A stretch of 64,000 nt of DNA from Polaromonas eurypsychrophila (GTDB taxonomy: Bacteria; Pseudomonadota; Gammaproteobacteria; Burkholderiales; Burkholderiaceae_C): assembly GCF_014641715.1 (NCBI RefSeq), contig NZ_BMIG01000011.1:62001-126000 (forward strand). The letters are read 5' to 3'. This document shows positions 31,731-45,222 of the stretch, piece after piece. Position numbers and translations under genes: made by a program. Positions within the stretch are counted from its first letter, which is position 1. Every line of letters starts with the position of its first letter. A model generated the notes under the pieces. That model made no database searches, was not told where the DNA came from, and saw nothing but the letters and a program-made list of their open reading frames with translations.

Positions 31731-33945
31731 CGGATGCCTCAGGGGAAAACACCGGCAGTGTAAAGCTGAAAGTACTTCCGACGCCGCTTTCGGAAGTCAC
31801 CCATATTTTCCCGCCATGACCCTCGACCACCCGCCGGCAGATGGCCAGACCGATACCGGTGCCGGGGTAATCGTTCTGGGTGTGCAGGCGCTTGAACACT
31901 TCAAACACTTTCTCGTGGTGTTTGGCATCGATACCGATGCCGTTGTCCTTGACAGAAAACACCCATTCGCGCTCTTCAAGAACCGCGCTGATTTCGACCT
32001 CAGGCGCGCGGTCGCGGCAATATTTGAGGCTGTTGCCCAGAAGGTTCATCAGCAACTGGGCCAGCTGTGTACGGTCGCCGAGGACGACCGGCATCTCACC
32101 GACGGTCAGTACCGCATTGGCCGTCTGGATGGGCGCATGGAGCAGGTGAACCACGTCGCGTACCACTTCGGCCAGGTCCACCGGCACAAATTGTTTGACC
32201 TCCGCATCTATCCGCGCGTAAGACAGCAGGTCTTCGGTCAGTTGTTCGAGTCGCCTGACGGCACTTCCCGTGCGCTGGATCAGCGCCAGCCCTTTTTCGT
32301 CAAGCTTGGCGCCGTGGTTGCGCTCCAGCAACTGGATAAATCCGGCGATCGAGCGCAGCGGCGTTTTGAGGTCGTGCGAGGCGACATAGGCAAACTGCTG
32401 CAAATCAAGGTTGCTACGCTCCAGCGCCGCGTAGGCGCGCACGCGAGCCGTCACGTCGCGGATGATCAACGTATGGAGGGGCGCGCCAGACTCGACCACG
32501 TTGGAATACGAGACTTCCACCGGAAATTCTTCCCCGTTGTAGCGCAGCCCGACCGCAATACCGGCGGCATCAAAAGTCCCGGAGGCATTGCCCCGCCCGT
32601 TGTACTGCTGTACACAAGCGTGGTGGCCGGCGTGAATACGCTCCGGAATGAAGCGCGTAATCGACAGGCCGATGGCCTGTTCGACGGGACAGGCAAACAT
32701 GACGGAGGCGGCCGAATTAAATAACATAATTATCTGGCTGTCATTCACCGTGATGATGGCGTCCATCGCCGACTCCAGAATGCCGCGCATGCGCGCTTCG
32801 CTGCCTGTCAAGGCCTCATTGGTATCGACCAGCATCGTCGATGCTTTGGTGATTGCCTTGCCAACCTCGTCGGCTTCGCTGATCGCCAGTTCAGGCACGG
32901 CCACGGCATTGCCGTAACCCAGCGCCAGCGCCGGAGACCGCAGCGCGCGGATGGCGCGCGCAATTCGCCCCCCCAAGATCCACGCCAGACCCAGGCTACC
33001 GGCCATCAGCAGCGTGGCAAAGCCAATCAACAGCCACAAGGAGTGCCGCAAATCTGCTGTCAGGGTTTCAACGGGAACACCAATGGCAACGCCCCAGCGG
33101 GAAGTCGCTGAGCGCACGAATACGGTCAAGACCGGAATACCTTCCAGCGACACCGTTTCGAACGAACCCTCGTCACTTTCTTTCAGGCGTTGGGCAAGAA
33201 CCGGAGTTACGGTTTGGCCGATAAACCGGCCGATGTCGTGTGTGCGCGCCACGACGGTGCCGGCCCTATCGGCAATGACTGCAATCCGGTCCGGTGGAAA
33301 ACCTTGATCAACCAGTATTTCCTGCAAATGCGCCGGCAGGATGACGCCCACCAGGGAGTGGGCGACTGTGTTGCCGCTATGCACCGGGACGCCCACGGTA
33401 ATCAGCGGCGTCTTGAGAATGGGGCCGATAAACAGATCCGAAACGTCAGACTGTCCTGATTTCAGGATGCGTTCCAACTGGCCCATGCTGGTGGCCTTGG
33501 GAAGCGGCTCGCCGTAAGTTCTGGCCGTGTTCATGCGCTGCTGCCCGCCGGCATCGATCAGGGCAATGTTGTTGAGGGAATGGCGGCGCAACATGTCCCT
33601 GGCCTGGGCATGGAAAGCAGAAAAATCCTGTTTATCCAGCGACGGGGAGGTCGCCAGCGCGCGCAACGACATTTCAGCGCTGGCAAACTCCCGGTCAACC
33701 GCATGCATCAGCGCACGTGCGGTGGAGAGAGAGTCTCGTATGAGTTCGACGCGCGCCCGCTGATAGTCGTAGTAGAGAAGCACGACTGTTATCACAATGG
33801 CCGGCAGTAAACAGGCCATCACCAGCCAAGCCAGGCTGGCGCGTATGGAGAGGATACGTTTTGGCTTCAAAAGACCTTGCCTGTCTATTTTTTTGGCGCT
33901 CGAAGAGCGTCGCGTCAACCAGGATCGAAAGAGAATTTGATACAT
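31720..33945 (-). CDS. Sensor histidine kinase with Cache-type periplasmic domain and PAS
   Basis: This is a 741-residue membrane kinase. TM1 is at residues 37-59 and TM2 at 302-325. The 240 residues between them resemble a double-Cache sensor (SLSTARALMHAVDREFASAE, GVPVETL). A PAS domain spans about 380-500 (ILESAMDAIITVNDSQIIML). HisKA has the phospho-acceptor His524 in VASHDLKTPLRSI, and the ATPase has the N box (QLLMNLLGNSLKY) and G boxes (DNGIGID, GTGIGLAICRRVVEGHGG). It senses an extracytoplasmic signal and passes phosphate to the overlapping Rcp1-like regulator. The HisKA type DLKTPL is typical of phytochrome-like kinases. The signal is unknown. Confidence 0.9.
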   Translation of the reverse strand: MYQILFRSWLTRRSSSAKKIDRQGLLKPKRILSIRASLAWLVMACLLPAIVITVVLLYYDYQRARVELIRDSLSTARALMHAVDREFASAEMSLRALATSPSLDKQDFSAFHAQARDMLRRHSLNNIALIDAGGQQRMNTARTYGEPLPKATSMGQLERILKSGQSDVSDLFIGPILKTPLITVGVPVHSGNTVAHSLVGVILPAHLQEILVDQGFPPDRIAVIADRAGTVVARTHDIGRFIGQTVTPVLAQRLKESDEGSFETVSLEGIPVLTVFVRSATSRWGVAIGVPVETLTADLRHSLWLLIGFATLLMAGSLGLAWILGGRIARAIRALRSPALALGYGNAVAVPELAISEADEVGKAITKASTMLVDTNEALTGSEARMRGILESAMDAIITVNDSQIIMLFNSAASVMFACPVEQAIGLSITRFIPERIHAGHHACVQQYNGRGNASGTFDAAGIAVGLRYNGEEFPVEVSYSNVVESGAPLHTLIIRDVTARVRAYAALERSNLDLQQFAYVASHDLKTPLRSIAGFIQLLERNHGAKLDEKGLALIQRTGSAVRRLEQLTEDLLSYARIDAEVKQFVPVDLAEVVRDVVHLLHAPIQTANAVLTVGEMPVVLGDRTQLAQLLMNLLGNSLKYCRDRAPEVEISAVLEEREWVFSVKDNGIGIDAKHHEKVFEVFKRLHTQNDYPGTGIGLAICRRVVEGHGGKIWVTSESGVGSTFSFTLPVFSPEASDEA

Positions 33946-34034
33946 TCTCTTACAGGTAGTAGGCTGGGTTGCAATCCGACGGAAGGCGACCAGCTCCTTA
34001 GAAAGTGCAGTCCGTCCTTTCGGCCTGACTGCGT

Positions 34035-34199
34035 CTAGGAGTCTGGGCGGCAGAAGGCGTCGAAGCGAAAAGTGGCCTCGGCGAGGACAGTTTTTGCCAG
34101 GTTTGCAGTGCCATAGCCGTAGCTATGGGGCAAAAAGCCGGTGAAAAATGGACCGGCGCGGCCGCTTTGCAGCCGACGTACCTTCTGCCGCCCAGACTC

Positions 34200-34203
<4 letters not shown>
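34035..34203. mobile_element. 169-bp inverted-repeat element (MITE/REP-like)
   Basis: The outer 23 bp (34035-34057, starting CTAGGAGTCTGGGCGGCAGA) are repeated perfectly in inverse at 34181-34203. An inner palindrome, CCATAGC..GCTATGG, lies near the middle. It contains no gene. The right end overlaps and supplies the TAG stop codon of the hybrid kinase gene (34200-34202). A short relative with the same core is at 1678-1742. It fills most of the 254-bp gap between the two kinase genes. Confidence 0.85.
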
Positions 34204-38173
<3,970 letters not shown>

Positions 38174-38177
<4 letters not shown>

Positions 38178-39346
38178 TCCTGCTCAAGCGAATGTATTTC
38201 GACGACAGGCACAAGATCAAGCCTGTCCCCATGCGAGATCAACGCTGTGTCCCCGGCCACCACCCAGTCGGAAAATCCGGTGGTTACCTCCTGGGCGCAG
38301 CTGATTTGCCAGCCCCTGGAGCGCGCATGCGAACCCAGCGCCTGGGCGACATCCACCGCCTCACCGCTCGCAAAGGTCAAGCCTTCGCCGCCATGCAAAG
38401 GGTCTTTGATATGAATCAGCGTCACCGTGCCACAGTAGAGGGCAATAGTCACCGGCGGGGACACCACATCGCCCAGCACCGGCGCGGGTGCCATGGATTG
38501 AAAAGCGGCCTTAACAATTTTCTGAAGGCCCAGGGCTGCACGCACCGCCAGCAGACCCGTTTTTGCTGCACTCGGGTCACCCTGGTCCGGAAAAATCGCC
38601 AGAAGATCATTACCGGAGGGCACCAGGCGCCTCGCGCCGAACAGGTACAGCGTGTCGCTGGCTGCCTGGTAAACCCGCCGTGTGGCGCTGAAGCGCTGGG
38701 CCTGCGGAAAGCGGTGATTGATGCCGCTGAACAGGTCGACCAGCAGTACCGTCGCATGGTCATACCGGACTTCCAGATTGGTACCGTCCTGCTCGTACCA
38801 GCGCTCATTGAGCTCCTGCACCAGGCGCATTTCATAACGCAGGGACAGGGCGTCCTTCTGCGCCTGCAGCGCCGTGCTCATTTTTTTCTCGAAGTCACGG
38901 CCGTACTGGGCGCGATGCGCCTCACGTTTGGCCAGCAGGGCCTGGACGGCACGCCGCAGCTCGGCGGCGCGGAAAGGTTTTGACAGGTAGTCATCCGCAC
39001 CCGCAGTCATGCCAGTACGCACATGCGAACGCTCTGTCATGGCCGTCAGCATGATCACTGGTATTGTGGAAAGCGCGACCTCCCGCTTGAGCGCTGCCAC
39101 CAGCTCGTAACCATTGAGTCCCGGCATCATGACGTCACACACAATCAACGCTGGCCGGCTTTGGCGCGCCATCTCCAGCCCGGCCAGACCATCTTCAGCC
39201 TCTGCTACTTCGTAGCCGGCACTGCGCAGCACGGAACTGCTGAGAAGCCGCTGCGTCGGGTCGTCTTCGATCACCAGAATCAAAGACACATTGGCCCGCA
39301 ATTCGGTGTCGCCGCCGTTCTTTTGGGGTTCATGATTCAAGGACAC
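38174..39346 (-). CDS. Response regulator with adenylate/guanylate cyclase-like output domain
   Basis: This is a 390-residue fusion. The receiver at residues 20-140 has VIEDDPTQRLLSSS, phospho-Asp in LIVCDVMMPGLNGYELV, LTAMTERSHV and YLSKPFRAAEL. A helical linker follows (REAHRAQYGRDFEKKMSTAL). Residues 195-375 resemble a class III nucleotide cyclase: DHATVLLVDLFSGINHRFPQ, VPSGNDLLAIFPDQGDPSAA, and YCGTVTLIHI...FASGEAVDVAQALGSHA. The metal-binding first Asp is kept (VDLF) but the second site is GND, so catalysis is uncertain. It lies between the hybrid kinase and a second Rcp1-type regulator, overlapping both. Confidence 0.75.
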
Positions 39347-39800
39347 CCCCGGATTGAGGTATCACCACGACACTCAGCCAATAGCCCGCCAACTGGCCAA
39401 TGGCTTTTACAAAATGATCAAAATCAACCGATTTGGTGATGTAGGAGTTGCAGCGCAAAGCGTACATTTTCTGGATGTCGGCAGCTTCATAGGAAGTGGT
39501 CAGCACCACGACCGGGAGGTGCTTCAACTTGTCGTCCTTGACGATCTCAGCCAGCACTTCGTAACCGTCCATTACCGGCATGTGTATATCCAGCAAGATC
39601 AGATCAGGTGTTGGCGCCTCGCCATAAGGCCCCTCCCTGCGTAGAAATTGCAGGCAATTCACACCGTTATCCACATGATGCAGATGCACGCGCAGGCCGG
39701 TCAGGTCAAAAGCCTCACGGGTCAGAAATACATCGTCTTCGTTATCCTCGACCAGCAAAACCTCTGCGAATCTGCTGTCGGCAAGAGGTGTGGCTTTCAT
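39330..39800 (-). CDS. Single-domain response regulator (Rcp1/CheY-like), copy 2
   Basis: This is a 156-residue stand-alone receiver closely similar to the one at 31254. Both share VFLTREAFD, the HVDNG segment, LHMP/IHMPVMDGYEVLAEIV and a SYEAAD..KMY.LRCNSYIT stretch. Phospho-Asp is in DLILLDIHMPVMDGY. The conserved lysine is followed by Ser instead of Pro (YITKSVDF), a departure from copy 1 and most receivers. Its gene overlaps the REC-cyclase start by 17 bases. Upstream sequence (39805-39925) resembles the 3' end of a histidine kinase gene, suggesting its own kinase was lost. Confidence 0.9.
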   Translation of the reverse strand: MKATPLADSRFAEVLLVEDNEDDVFLTREAFDLTGLRVHLHHVDNGVNCLQFLRREGPYGEAPTPDLILLDIHMPVMDGYEVLAEIVKDDKLKHLPVVVLTTSYEAADIQKMYALRCNSYITKSVDFDHFVKAIGQLAGYWLSVVVIPQSGGVLES

Positions 39801-39804
39801 GCAA

Positions 39805-39925
39805 GGCTACTTTCTAATGAAGTGTCAGTCGATCGTGAAGCTGCCCATCCCTCAATCAGGAATGATGGTAGTCCAATTTCCCTGCCATGGCGCGGGACCA
39901 CCGGCGGCTTACCCTTAGAGTCGGC
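39805..39925 (-). pseudogene. Relic of a histidine-kinase 3' end upstream of response regulator copy 2
   Basis: On the minus strand TGCCGCCGGTGGTC....CATGGCAGGGAAAT parallels TGCCGGCGGGTGGTC....CATGGCGGGAAAAT of the intact kinase at 31720 (the CRRVVEGHGGKI segment). A further GGGATGGGCAGCTTCACGAT piece recalls the final G-S-T-F-S-F region. No open frame connects them. Position and order copy the kinase-regulator layout at 31254-33945. Confidence 0.4.
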
Positions 39926-39936
39926 GGTGGTCCCGC
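39892..39936. repeat. 12-bp-stem hairpin upstream of the second regulator
   Basis: GCGGGACCACCG (39892-39903) and CGGTGGTCCCGC (39925-39936) are perfect inverse copies around a 21-base loop. No T-run follows on either strand, so it is not an obvious terminator. Confidence 0.6.
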
Positions 39937-39970
39937 ACGTGTGCCTGTAAAGCCAGTGTCACCGGGTTGA

Positions 39971-40036
39971 GAAAAATCAGCTATCAAATATGTAGCTGGG
40001 TACGCTCGCTGCACAGGGGCTAGAGGCCAAAATGGC
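39971..40036 (-). repeat. Dispersed-repeat copy providing the end of the flavoprotein gene
   Basis: Read on the minus strand it is GCCATTTTGGCCTCTAGCCC then CTGTGCAGCGAGCG, ending TAGCTACATATTTGATAGCT. It is closely related to the copy at 18003. The final codons and TAG stop of the minus-strand flavoprotein gene (40020) are inside it. Confidence 0.8.
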
Positions 40037-41381
40037 TCAATACACCATGCCCTGCCACGCGCCCGCTTGCAAAACAGGCGGTCAACAGGTAGCCGCCGGT
40101 TGGCGCTTCCCAATCCAGCATCTCGCCGGCGCAGAACACCGGCCCTCCCGCCAGCGCCGTGAGCTTGAGCTGCGCATCCACCGCGTCGAAACGCACACCG
40201 CCGGCGCTGCTGATGGCTTCGTCGATGGGGCGCGCGGCCACCAGATGTATCGGCAGCGCCTTGATGGCGCGCGCCAGTTGCACCGGCTCGTTCATGGCTT
40301 CCTTGCCGAGCAACTCGTGCAGCATCGCTGCCTTGATGCCTTCAATGCTCAAGCGGCTTTTCAGGTGGCTGGACAGAGATCGTGAGCCGCGCGGATGGCG
40401 CACCTCGACCAACACCTGTTCAAACGACTTGTCCGGCAACAGGTCCAGCGTGAAGGTGGCGCTGCCGTGGGCGGAAATTTCATCGCGCAGCAAGCTGGAG
40501 GCCGCATAAATCAGACTGCCTTCGACGCCAGTGGCGGTGGCGACGAACTCGCCCTTGCGGCTGAAACTGCGGCCCTGCGAATCAGTGAAACTGATGGCCA
40601 CCAACTTGAAAGGCTGGCCGGCGAAGCGGCTGCTGAAGTGTTCTGTCCAGCCCGGCTGCTGCGACGGGCCCGTACCGATCAGTTCTTTGAAAAAGTCGCG
40701 GCGGGTTTCACCCTGCGCCGCCGCTGCCAGAGCGTGCGGCTCCGGGCCCACATCGAATCCGCAGTTCGACGGCTGCAGCGGTGCGACGGCCACACCGCGT
40801 TCGCTGAGGAGCGGCACCCATGCACCGTCCGATCCGAGTCGCGCCCAGCTGCCACCGCCCAAAGCCAGCACCACGGCATCGGCCTGGAAGGATGTTTCAC
40901 CGGTGGGTGTCGAAAATCGCAGCGCGCCATCGTCGGTCCAACCCAGCCAGCGGTGCCGCATCGAAAACTTCACGCCGGCGCCGCGCAGGCGCTGCAGCCA
41001 GGCGCGCAGCAGCGGCGCGGCTTTCATGTCCTTGGGAAACACGCGCCCCGAGCTGCCGACAAAAGTCTCCACACCCAGTGCCAGCGCCCAGGCGCGCAAC
41101 TCTGCCGGTCCGAAAGCCGCCAGCAGAGGCTGTATCTGCCCGGCGCGTTCGCCATAACGGCTGAGAAAAGCCCCCGCTGCCTCGGAGTGCGTCAGGTTCA
41201 AGCCACCCTTGCCCGCCAGCAAAAACTTTCGTCCGACCGAGGGCATGGCGTCGAAAAGCTGCACCTCCAGCGCCGCACTGGCGCTGGCCAGGACTTCGGC
41301 CGCCATCAGACCGGCCGGACCGCCGCCGATGACGGCGATGCGCCTAGGTCCACCGGTGGGTGGGGGGACAAGAGAAGTCAA
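40020..41381 (-). CDS. FAD-dependent oxidoreductase of the HI0933/YhiN (TIGR03862) family
   Basis: This is a 453-residue flavoprotein. The Rossmann dinucleotide motif RIAVIGGGPAGLMAAEVL lies near residue 14. The family-specific GRKFLLAGKGGLNLTHSE follows near residue 50, then SSGRVFPKDMKAAPLLRAWL near residue 108 and the C-terminal FAD loop AGEMLDWEAPTGGYLLTACF near residue 415. The TIGR03862 branch is common in proteobacteria and its reaction is unknown. It is monocistronic. Its last codons and stop derive from a dispersed repeat (S-H-F-G-L then TAG). Confidence 0.9.
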   Translation of the reverse strand: MTSLVPPPTGGPRRIAVIGGGPAGLMAAEVLASASAALEVQLFDAMPSVGRKFLLAGKGGLNLTHSEAAGAFLSRYGERAGQIQPLLAAFGPAELRAWALALGVETFVGSSGRVFPKDMKAAPLLRAWLQRLRGAGVKFSMRHRWLGWTDDGALRFSTPTGETSFQADAVVLALGGGSWARLGSDGAWVPLLSERGVAVAPLQPSNCGFDVGPEPHALAAAAQGETRRDFFKELIGTGPSQQPGWTEHFSSRFAGQPFKLVAISFTDSQGRSFSRKGEFVATATGVEGSLIYAASSLLRDEISAHGSATFTLDLLPDKSFEQVLVEVRHPRGSRSLSSHLKSRLSIEGIKAAMLHELLGKEAMNEPVQLARAIKALPIHLVAARPIDEAISSAGGVRFDAVDAQLKLTALAGGPVFCAGEMLDWEAPTGGYLLTACFASGRVAGHGVLSHFGL

Positions 41382-41615
41382 GGGGATTCCGTTCGTAGAA
41401 AAAACAGCTGCTGCGAGCGCAGGCTGGCGGACATTTGGGCACAGCGCCCGGAAGGCCGTCCCCAGCGGCGTCGATGGGGACGGCCAGGGTCAGCGCTGTG
41501 GATGCGTGCCCCATTTTAGGCGCTGCCAGTCGGTCCAAGACATGGCGCCACTGCAGAGCGCCACAGATCGGCTGGGTTAAAGTGAGGCCGGCAGGACTCG
41601 ACATGGTGATGCACT

Positions 41616-42593
41616 TTGGAACTACGGCAGCTCAAATACTTTATTGCGGTGAGCGACTCGGGCAGCTTCTCCAAGGCGGCGGAACAGGCGCACGTTGTCC
41701 AGTCTGCACTGTCGCAGCAAATCGCCACCCTGGAAGCCGAACTGGACGTGCAATTGCTGGTGCGCAGCCCGCGCGGCATCACCCTGACAGCGGCCGGACA
41801 GTTGTTCTACCAGCAGGCCCAGCATCTTCTGCGCCAGGTCGAACATGTCAAGGCGCAGGTGCGGGAAGGCGAAGGCCGTCCGGGCGGGCCGGTGTCCATC
41901 GGGCTGCCCAACACCACTGCGGCGCAGCTGTCCCTGCCGCTGCTGGAGGCTTGCCTGAAGCGATATCCCGGCATCGCGCTGCACATCATGGAGGGCATGA
42001 GCCGGCAATTGCACCGGGCCGTGACCAATGCCAGCGTAGACATGGTGATCCAGTTCTCAGGACAACCCGTCCACGGGCTGAAAGTCGAACGGCTAGCGAC
42101 GGAAGAGTTATTTCTGATCAGCAGCGCGCAAGGCCGTGCGCAATCAGGCGGGGTGAACGAAGTAAGCGAAATCGCCCTCGCCGAACTGCGCGACATGCCG
42201 CTGCTGCTCCCCGAGCGAGGCAATGGCCTGCGCGACCTGCTGGACAAGGCCTTGCTTGAAAAAGGTCTGGAAATTACGCCGCTGGCGGAACTCGGCTCGG
42301 CAGCGCGGCTGGCCGAAGCGGCAATCAAAGGCGTGGGTGCCACGCTGCTCCCCTGGGGATCGTTCCACCAGGCCCATGCCGACGGCAAGCTGCGTGTGCA
42401 ACGTATCCGGGAGCTGCCGATACAGCGCGACTTGCTGCTGTGCGTTTCCAGCAGTATGGCATTGACCGATGCGGCCAGCGCGGTGCGTTCGCTGGTCAGG
42501 AACGTGGTGCAGGACGTGATCCGCACGGGGATATGGCAGGCGCCCGATGCAGCCGTCGGCCGTCCGCTGGCAGCAACGCGCACCGGGCAATGA
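41616..42593 (+). CDS. LysR-family transcriptional regulator
   Basis: This is a 325-residue regulator that uses a TTG start at 41616, because MELRQLKYFIAVSDSGSFSK is the natural LysR N-terminus and no ATG gives it. The HTH is VVQSALSQQIATLEAEL near residue 28. The effector domain begins near residue 90 (GGPVSIGLPNTTAAQLSLPL). It lies 135 bp upstream of a Bug receptor and a MmgE/PrpD gene on the same strand. This type of NAC/CynR-like LysR is often found with Bug genes, so it probably controls that pair. Confidence 0.9.
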   Translation: MELRQLKYFIAVSDSGSFSKAAEQAHVVQSALSQQIATLEAELDVQLLVRSPRGITLTAAGQLFYQQAQHLLRQVEHVKAQVREGEGRPGGPVSIGLPNTTAAQLSLPLLEACLKRYPGIALHIMEGMSRQLHRAVTNASVDMVIQFSGQPVHGLKVERLATEELFLISSAQGRAQSGGVNEVSEIALAELRDMPLLLPERGNGLRDLLDKALLEKGLEITPLAELGSAARLAEAAIKGVGATLLPWGSFHQAHADGKLRVQRIRELPIQRDLLLCVSSSMALTDAASAVRSLVRNVVQDVIRTGIWQAPDAAVGRPLAATRTGQ

Positions 42594-42728
42594 ATTTTCC
42601 AGATGGCCGCATCACTATTCTTCATTGGTTCCTGAACGCTGGCGCTTATATAGTGGGCTGGCACCAGGAAAGCCAGCTTCGCAGCCGGCTTTCCTGCCAT
42701 CCAGCCATCCAGCCATCGAGGAGACATC

Positions 42729-43712
42729 ATGAAATACAACCGACGACAAGGGCTGCAGTCCCTGGGCGCCGCGCTGGCCTGCGCCGCCCTGCCGCAACTG
42801 GCCCATGCCCAGGCCGATTGGCCTGCCAAACCGATCCGCTTCATTGTCCCGGTCGCTCCGGGAGGCTCCGCCGACATGCTGGCGCGAACTCTAGGCGATC
42901 GGCTGGGCAAGGCGCTGGGCCAGACCTTTGTGGTGGATAACATCAGCGGCGGCGGCGGCGTGATCGCCACGCAAGCCACAGCGCGGGCGAATCCCGATGG
43001 CCACACCCTGATGCTCAGCTACTCGGCGACTCACAGCACCAACCCGGCGGTCCGCAAGCTGCCCTACGATGCGGCCAGGGACTTCACGCCGGTGGCGATG
43101 ATAGGCGGCACCCCCAACGTCCTGGTCGTCAACCCGGCCGTGAGTGCCAACAACGTCGCCGAGCTGATCGCCCTGCTCAAAGCCAACCCGACCAGATACA
43201 GCTACGGCTCTGCCGGACAGGGCACCCTGACACACCTTGCGATGGAACAGTTCAAGGAAGCAACGCGGACCTTCATGGTGCACGTGCCCTACCGTGGCGG
43301 CAGCCCGATGATGGCGGACCTGCTGGGCGGCCAGATAGAGGCCGGCCTGCCCAGCCTTTCCACCGCCATGTCGCACATCCGCAGCAAGCGTATCCGCGCA
43401 CTGGCTGTCACCAGCGCCAGGCGGCACCCGGCGCTGCCAGATGTACCAAGCCTGGCGGAGTTGGGCGTGAAGGGTTTTGACAGCGTCCAGTGGTACGGCG
43501 TGCACGGGCCGGCCAACATGCCCTCGGCGGTGGTCCAGCGCCTCAATGAGGAAATCAACCGGCAACTCTCCACACCCGATCTCAGCGAGAAGCTTTCGCA
43601 TGAAGCCATCAACCTGATGCCCATGACGCCGGACCAGTTCGGCCAGTACGTCAAAACCGACTCGGCGCAGTGGATCGAGCTGGTGAAAACCAGAAAACTC
43701 ACGATGGATTGA
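42729..43712 (+). CDS. Bug/TctC-family tripartite tricarboxylate transport receptor
   Basis: This is a 327-residue periplasmic receptor. GAGGAGA eight bases upstream marks the start strongly. The signal peptide MKYNRRQGLQSLGAALACAA ends near AHAQA. The mature part starts WPAKPIRFIVPVAPGGSADM and has QATARANPDGHTLMLSYSAT, PYRGGSPMMADLLGGQIEAG and the closing helix. It is the third Bug receptor of the window and is followed by the MmgE/PrpD gene after 57 bp. Pairing with a PrpD-like enzyme suggests a dicarboxylate or tricarboxylate ligand such as a methylcitrate- or itaconate-like acid, which is inference. Confidence 0.93.
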   Translation: MKYNRRQGLQSLGAALACAALPQLAHAQADWPAKPIRFIVPVAPGGSADMLARTLGDRLGKALGQTFVVDNISGGGGVIATQATARANPDGHTLMLSYSATHSTNPAVRKLPYDAARDFTPVAMIGGTPNVLVVNPAVSANNVAELIALLKANPTRYSYGSAGQGTLTHLAMEQFKEATRTFMVHVPYRGGSPMMADLLGGQIEAGLPSLSTAMSHIRSKRIRALAVTSARRHPALPDVPSLAELGVKGFDSVQWYGVHGPANMPSAVVQRLNEEINRQLSTPDLSEKLSHEAINLMPMTPDQFGQYVKTDSAQWIELVKTRKLTMD

Positions 43713-43769
43713 AGCGTCACCGCAACGCCCGCCCACTTCATTGCCCGAACAACCTGCCGTGCCGAACCC

Positions 43770-45185
43770 ATGACGCCTGTCCCCCATCCCACCGCGCTGC
43801 CCGTTTCGCCCCCGGCCGTGACCCAGCTGCTGGCCACATTTGTCGCCAGCCACCCGTCCCGCGGCTGGAGCGATGCGATCGAGCAAGAGGCTCACCGCAC
43901 TTTCCTGAACTGGCTGGGCTGCGCCATTGGTGCCTCCACACATGCCGCGGTCGATGCGGCGCTGGCCAGCGTGCGCGAATTCGAACCTTCGGCGCAGGCC
44001 ACTGTGCTGGGGCGCAACGAACGCGTGGACATGGGCAGCGCCGCGCTGCTCAACGGAATTTCGTCGCACCTGTTCGATTTCGACGATACCCACTGGAAAA
44101 CGTTGATCCATCCCGCCGGGCCGGTGGCTTCAGCCGCCCTCGCGCTGGCTGAAAAAACCCATGCCAGCGGACGGGAACTGGTTGACGCACTGGTGCTGGG
44201 CATCGACGTTGCGTGTCGCGTCGGTATCGGCTTATACCCGGGGCACTACGACCAGGGGTGGCACATCACCGGCTCCACCGGCGCACTGGGCGCCGCCGCC
44301 GCGTGCGCGCGCCTGCTCAAGCTCGATGCGAAGCGCTGTGCGATGGCGCTGGGGCTGGCAGCCTCACAACCCATCGGCGTGCGCGAACAGTTCGGCACCA
44401 TGGCTAAATCCTTTCATCCTGGCGCTGCCGCGCGTGCAGGCCTGAACGCCGCGGTCATGGCACGCCATGGCTACACCGCATCGGCCAAAGTCCTCGAGGC
44501 GCCGCGCGGCTACCTGCAGGTGCTCACCCCCACGCCGAACTGGCAGCAGATGATCGAGGGACTCGGTACCCATTTCGAAATTTCCGCCAACACCTACAAA
44601 CCATTTGCCTGCGGTGTGGTGATCCACCCCGCCATCGACGGCTGCGTCCAGCTGTTTGAAGGGGGACTGAAGCCAGACGACATTGCGCGCGTGGAGCTCA
44701 GGGTGCATCCGCTGGTTCTGGAGTTGACCGGAAAATCCGCGCCATCCGACGGCCTGGAAGGCAAGTTCAGCATTTATCACGGCTGCGCCGTGGGCTTGGC
44801 GCTGGGCGCCGGAGGCGAAGCCGAGTTTTCCGACGAGATCGTCAGGCGCTCCGATATCGTCGCGCTGCGTAACAAGGTCACGGCCACAGTGGACAGCACC
44901 GTTCGCGAAGCAGCCGCTGGCATCACCGTGCACTGCAAGGACGGGCGGCGCTTGCAAGTTTTCGTCGAGCATGCCATCGGCAGCCGCGAACGCCCGCTGT
45001 CCGACCAGCGCCTGGTCGCGAAATTTGATGCGCAGGTGACTCCGATATTAGGCGCTGACCGCAGCACCCGGCTGATCGAGCTGTGCCGCGCGATGGCCGA
45101 TCAGCCATCGGTGCAGGATCTGTGCCGCGCGAGCGCATCCGCCCTGCCTGCCATGGTGAGCCGGGCCGCTTCGGTCGCGGCCTGA
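43770..45185 (+). CDS. MmgE/PrpD-family protein
   Basis: This is a 471-residue member of the MmgE/PrpD family (2-methylcitrate dehydratase, cis-aconitate decarboxylase and relatives). Visible motifs: LNWLGCAIGASTHAAVDAAL near residue 48, NGISSHLFDFDDTHWKTLIH near residue 95 (the family DDTH), GIDVACRVGIGLYPGHYDQG near residue 145, and AKSFHPGAAARAGLNAAVMA near residue 212. It likely dehydrates or decarboxylates a tricarboxylic-acid-like substrate imported with help of the Bug receptor encoded upstream. The LysR at 41616 is the probable regulator. Confidence 0.92.
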   Translation: MTPVPHPTALPVSPPAVTQLLATFVASHPSRGWSDAIEQEAHRTFLNWLGCAIGASTHAAVDAALASVREFEPSAQATVLGRNERVDMGSAALLNGISSHLFDFDDTHWKTLIHPAGPVASAALALAEKTHASGRELVDALVLGIDVACRVGIGLYPGHYDQGWHITGSTGALGAAAACARLLKLDAKRCAMALGLAASQPIGVREQFGTMAKSFHPGAAARAGLNAAVMARHGYTASAKVLEAPRGYLQVLTPTPNWQQMIEGLGTHFEISANTYKPFACGVVIHPAIDGCVQLFEGGLKPDDIARVELRVHPLVLELTGKSAPSDGLEGKFSIYHGCAVGLALGAGGEAEFSDEIVRRSDIVALRNKVTATVDSTVREAAAGITVHCKDGRRLQVFVEHAIGSRERPLSDQRLVAKFDAQVTPILGADRSTRLIELCRAMADQPSVQDLCRASASALPAMVSRAASVAA

Positions 45186-45222
45186 GCGGCCAGAAGGCGA
45201 CCGCAGGCATCCGCCGTGATGC

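Noticed and set aside
31597..32724. 375-codon plus-strand frame across the sensor kinase
   Set aside because: It is antisense to conserved kinase motifs (HisKA, N and G boxes). No recognisable protein features.
39892..39936. Terminator for the second response-regulator region
   Set aside because: The stem is strong but has no T-run on either strand and lies upstream of the gene rather than after one.
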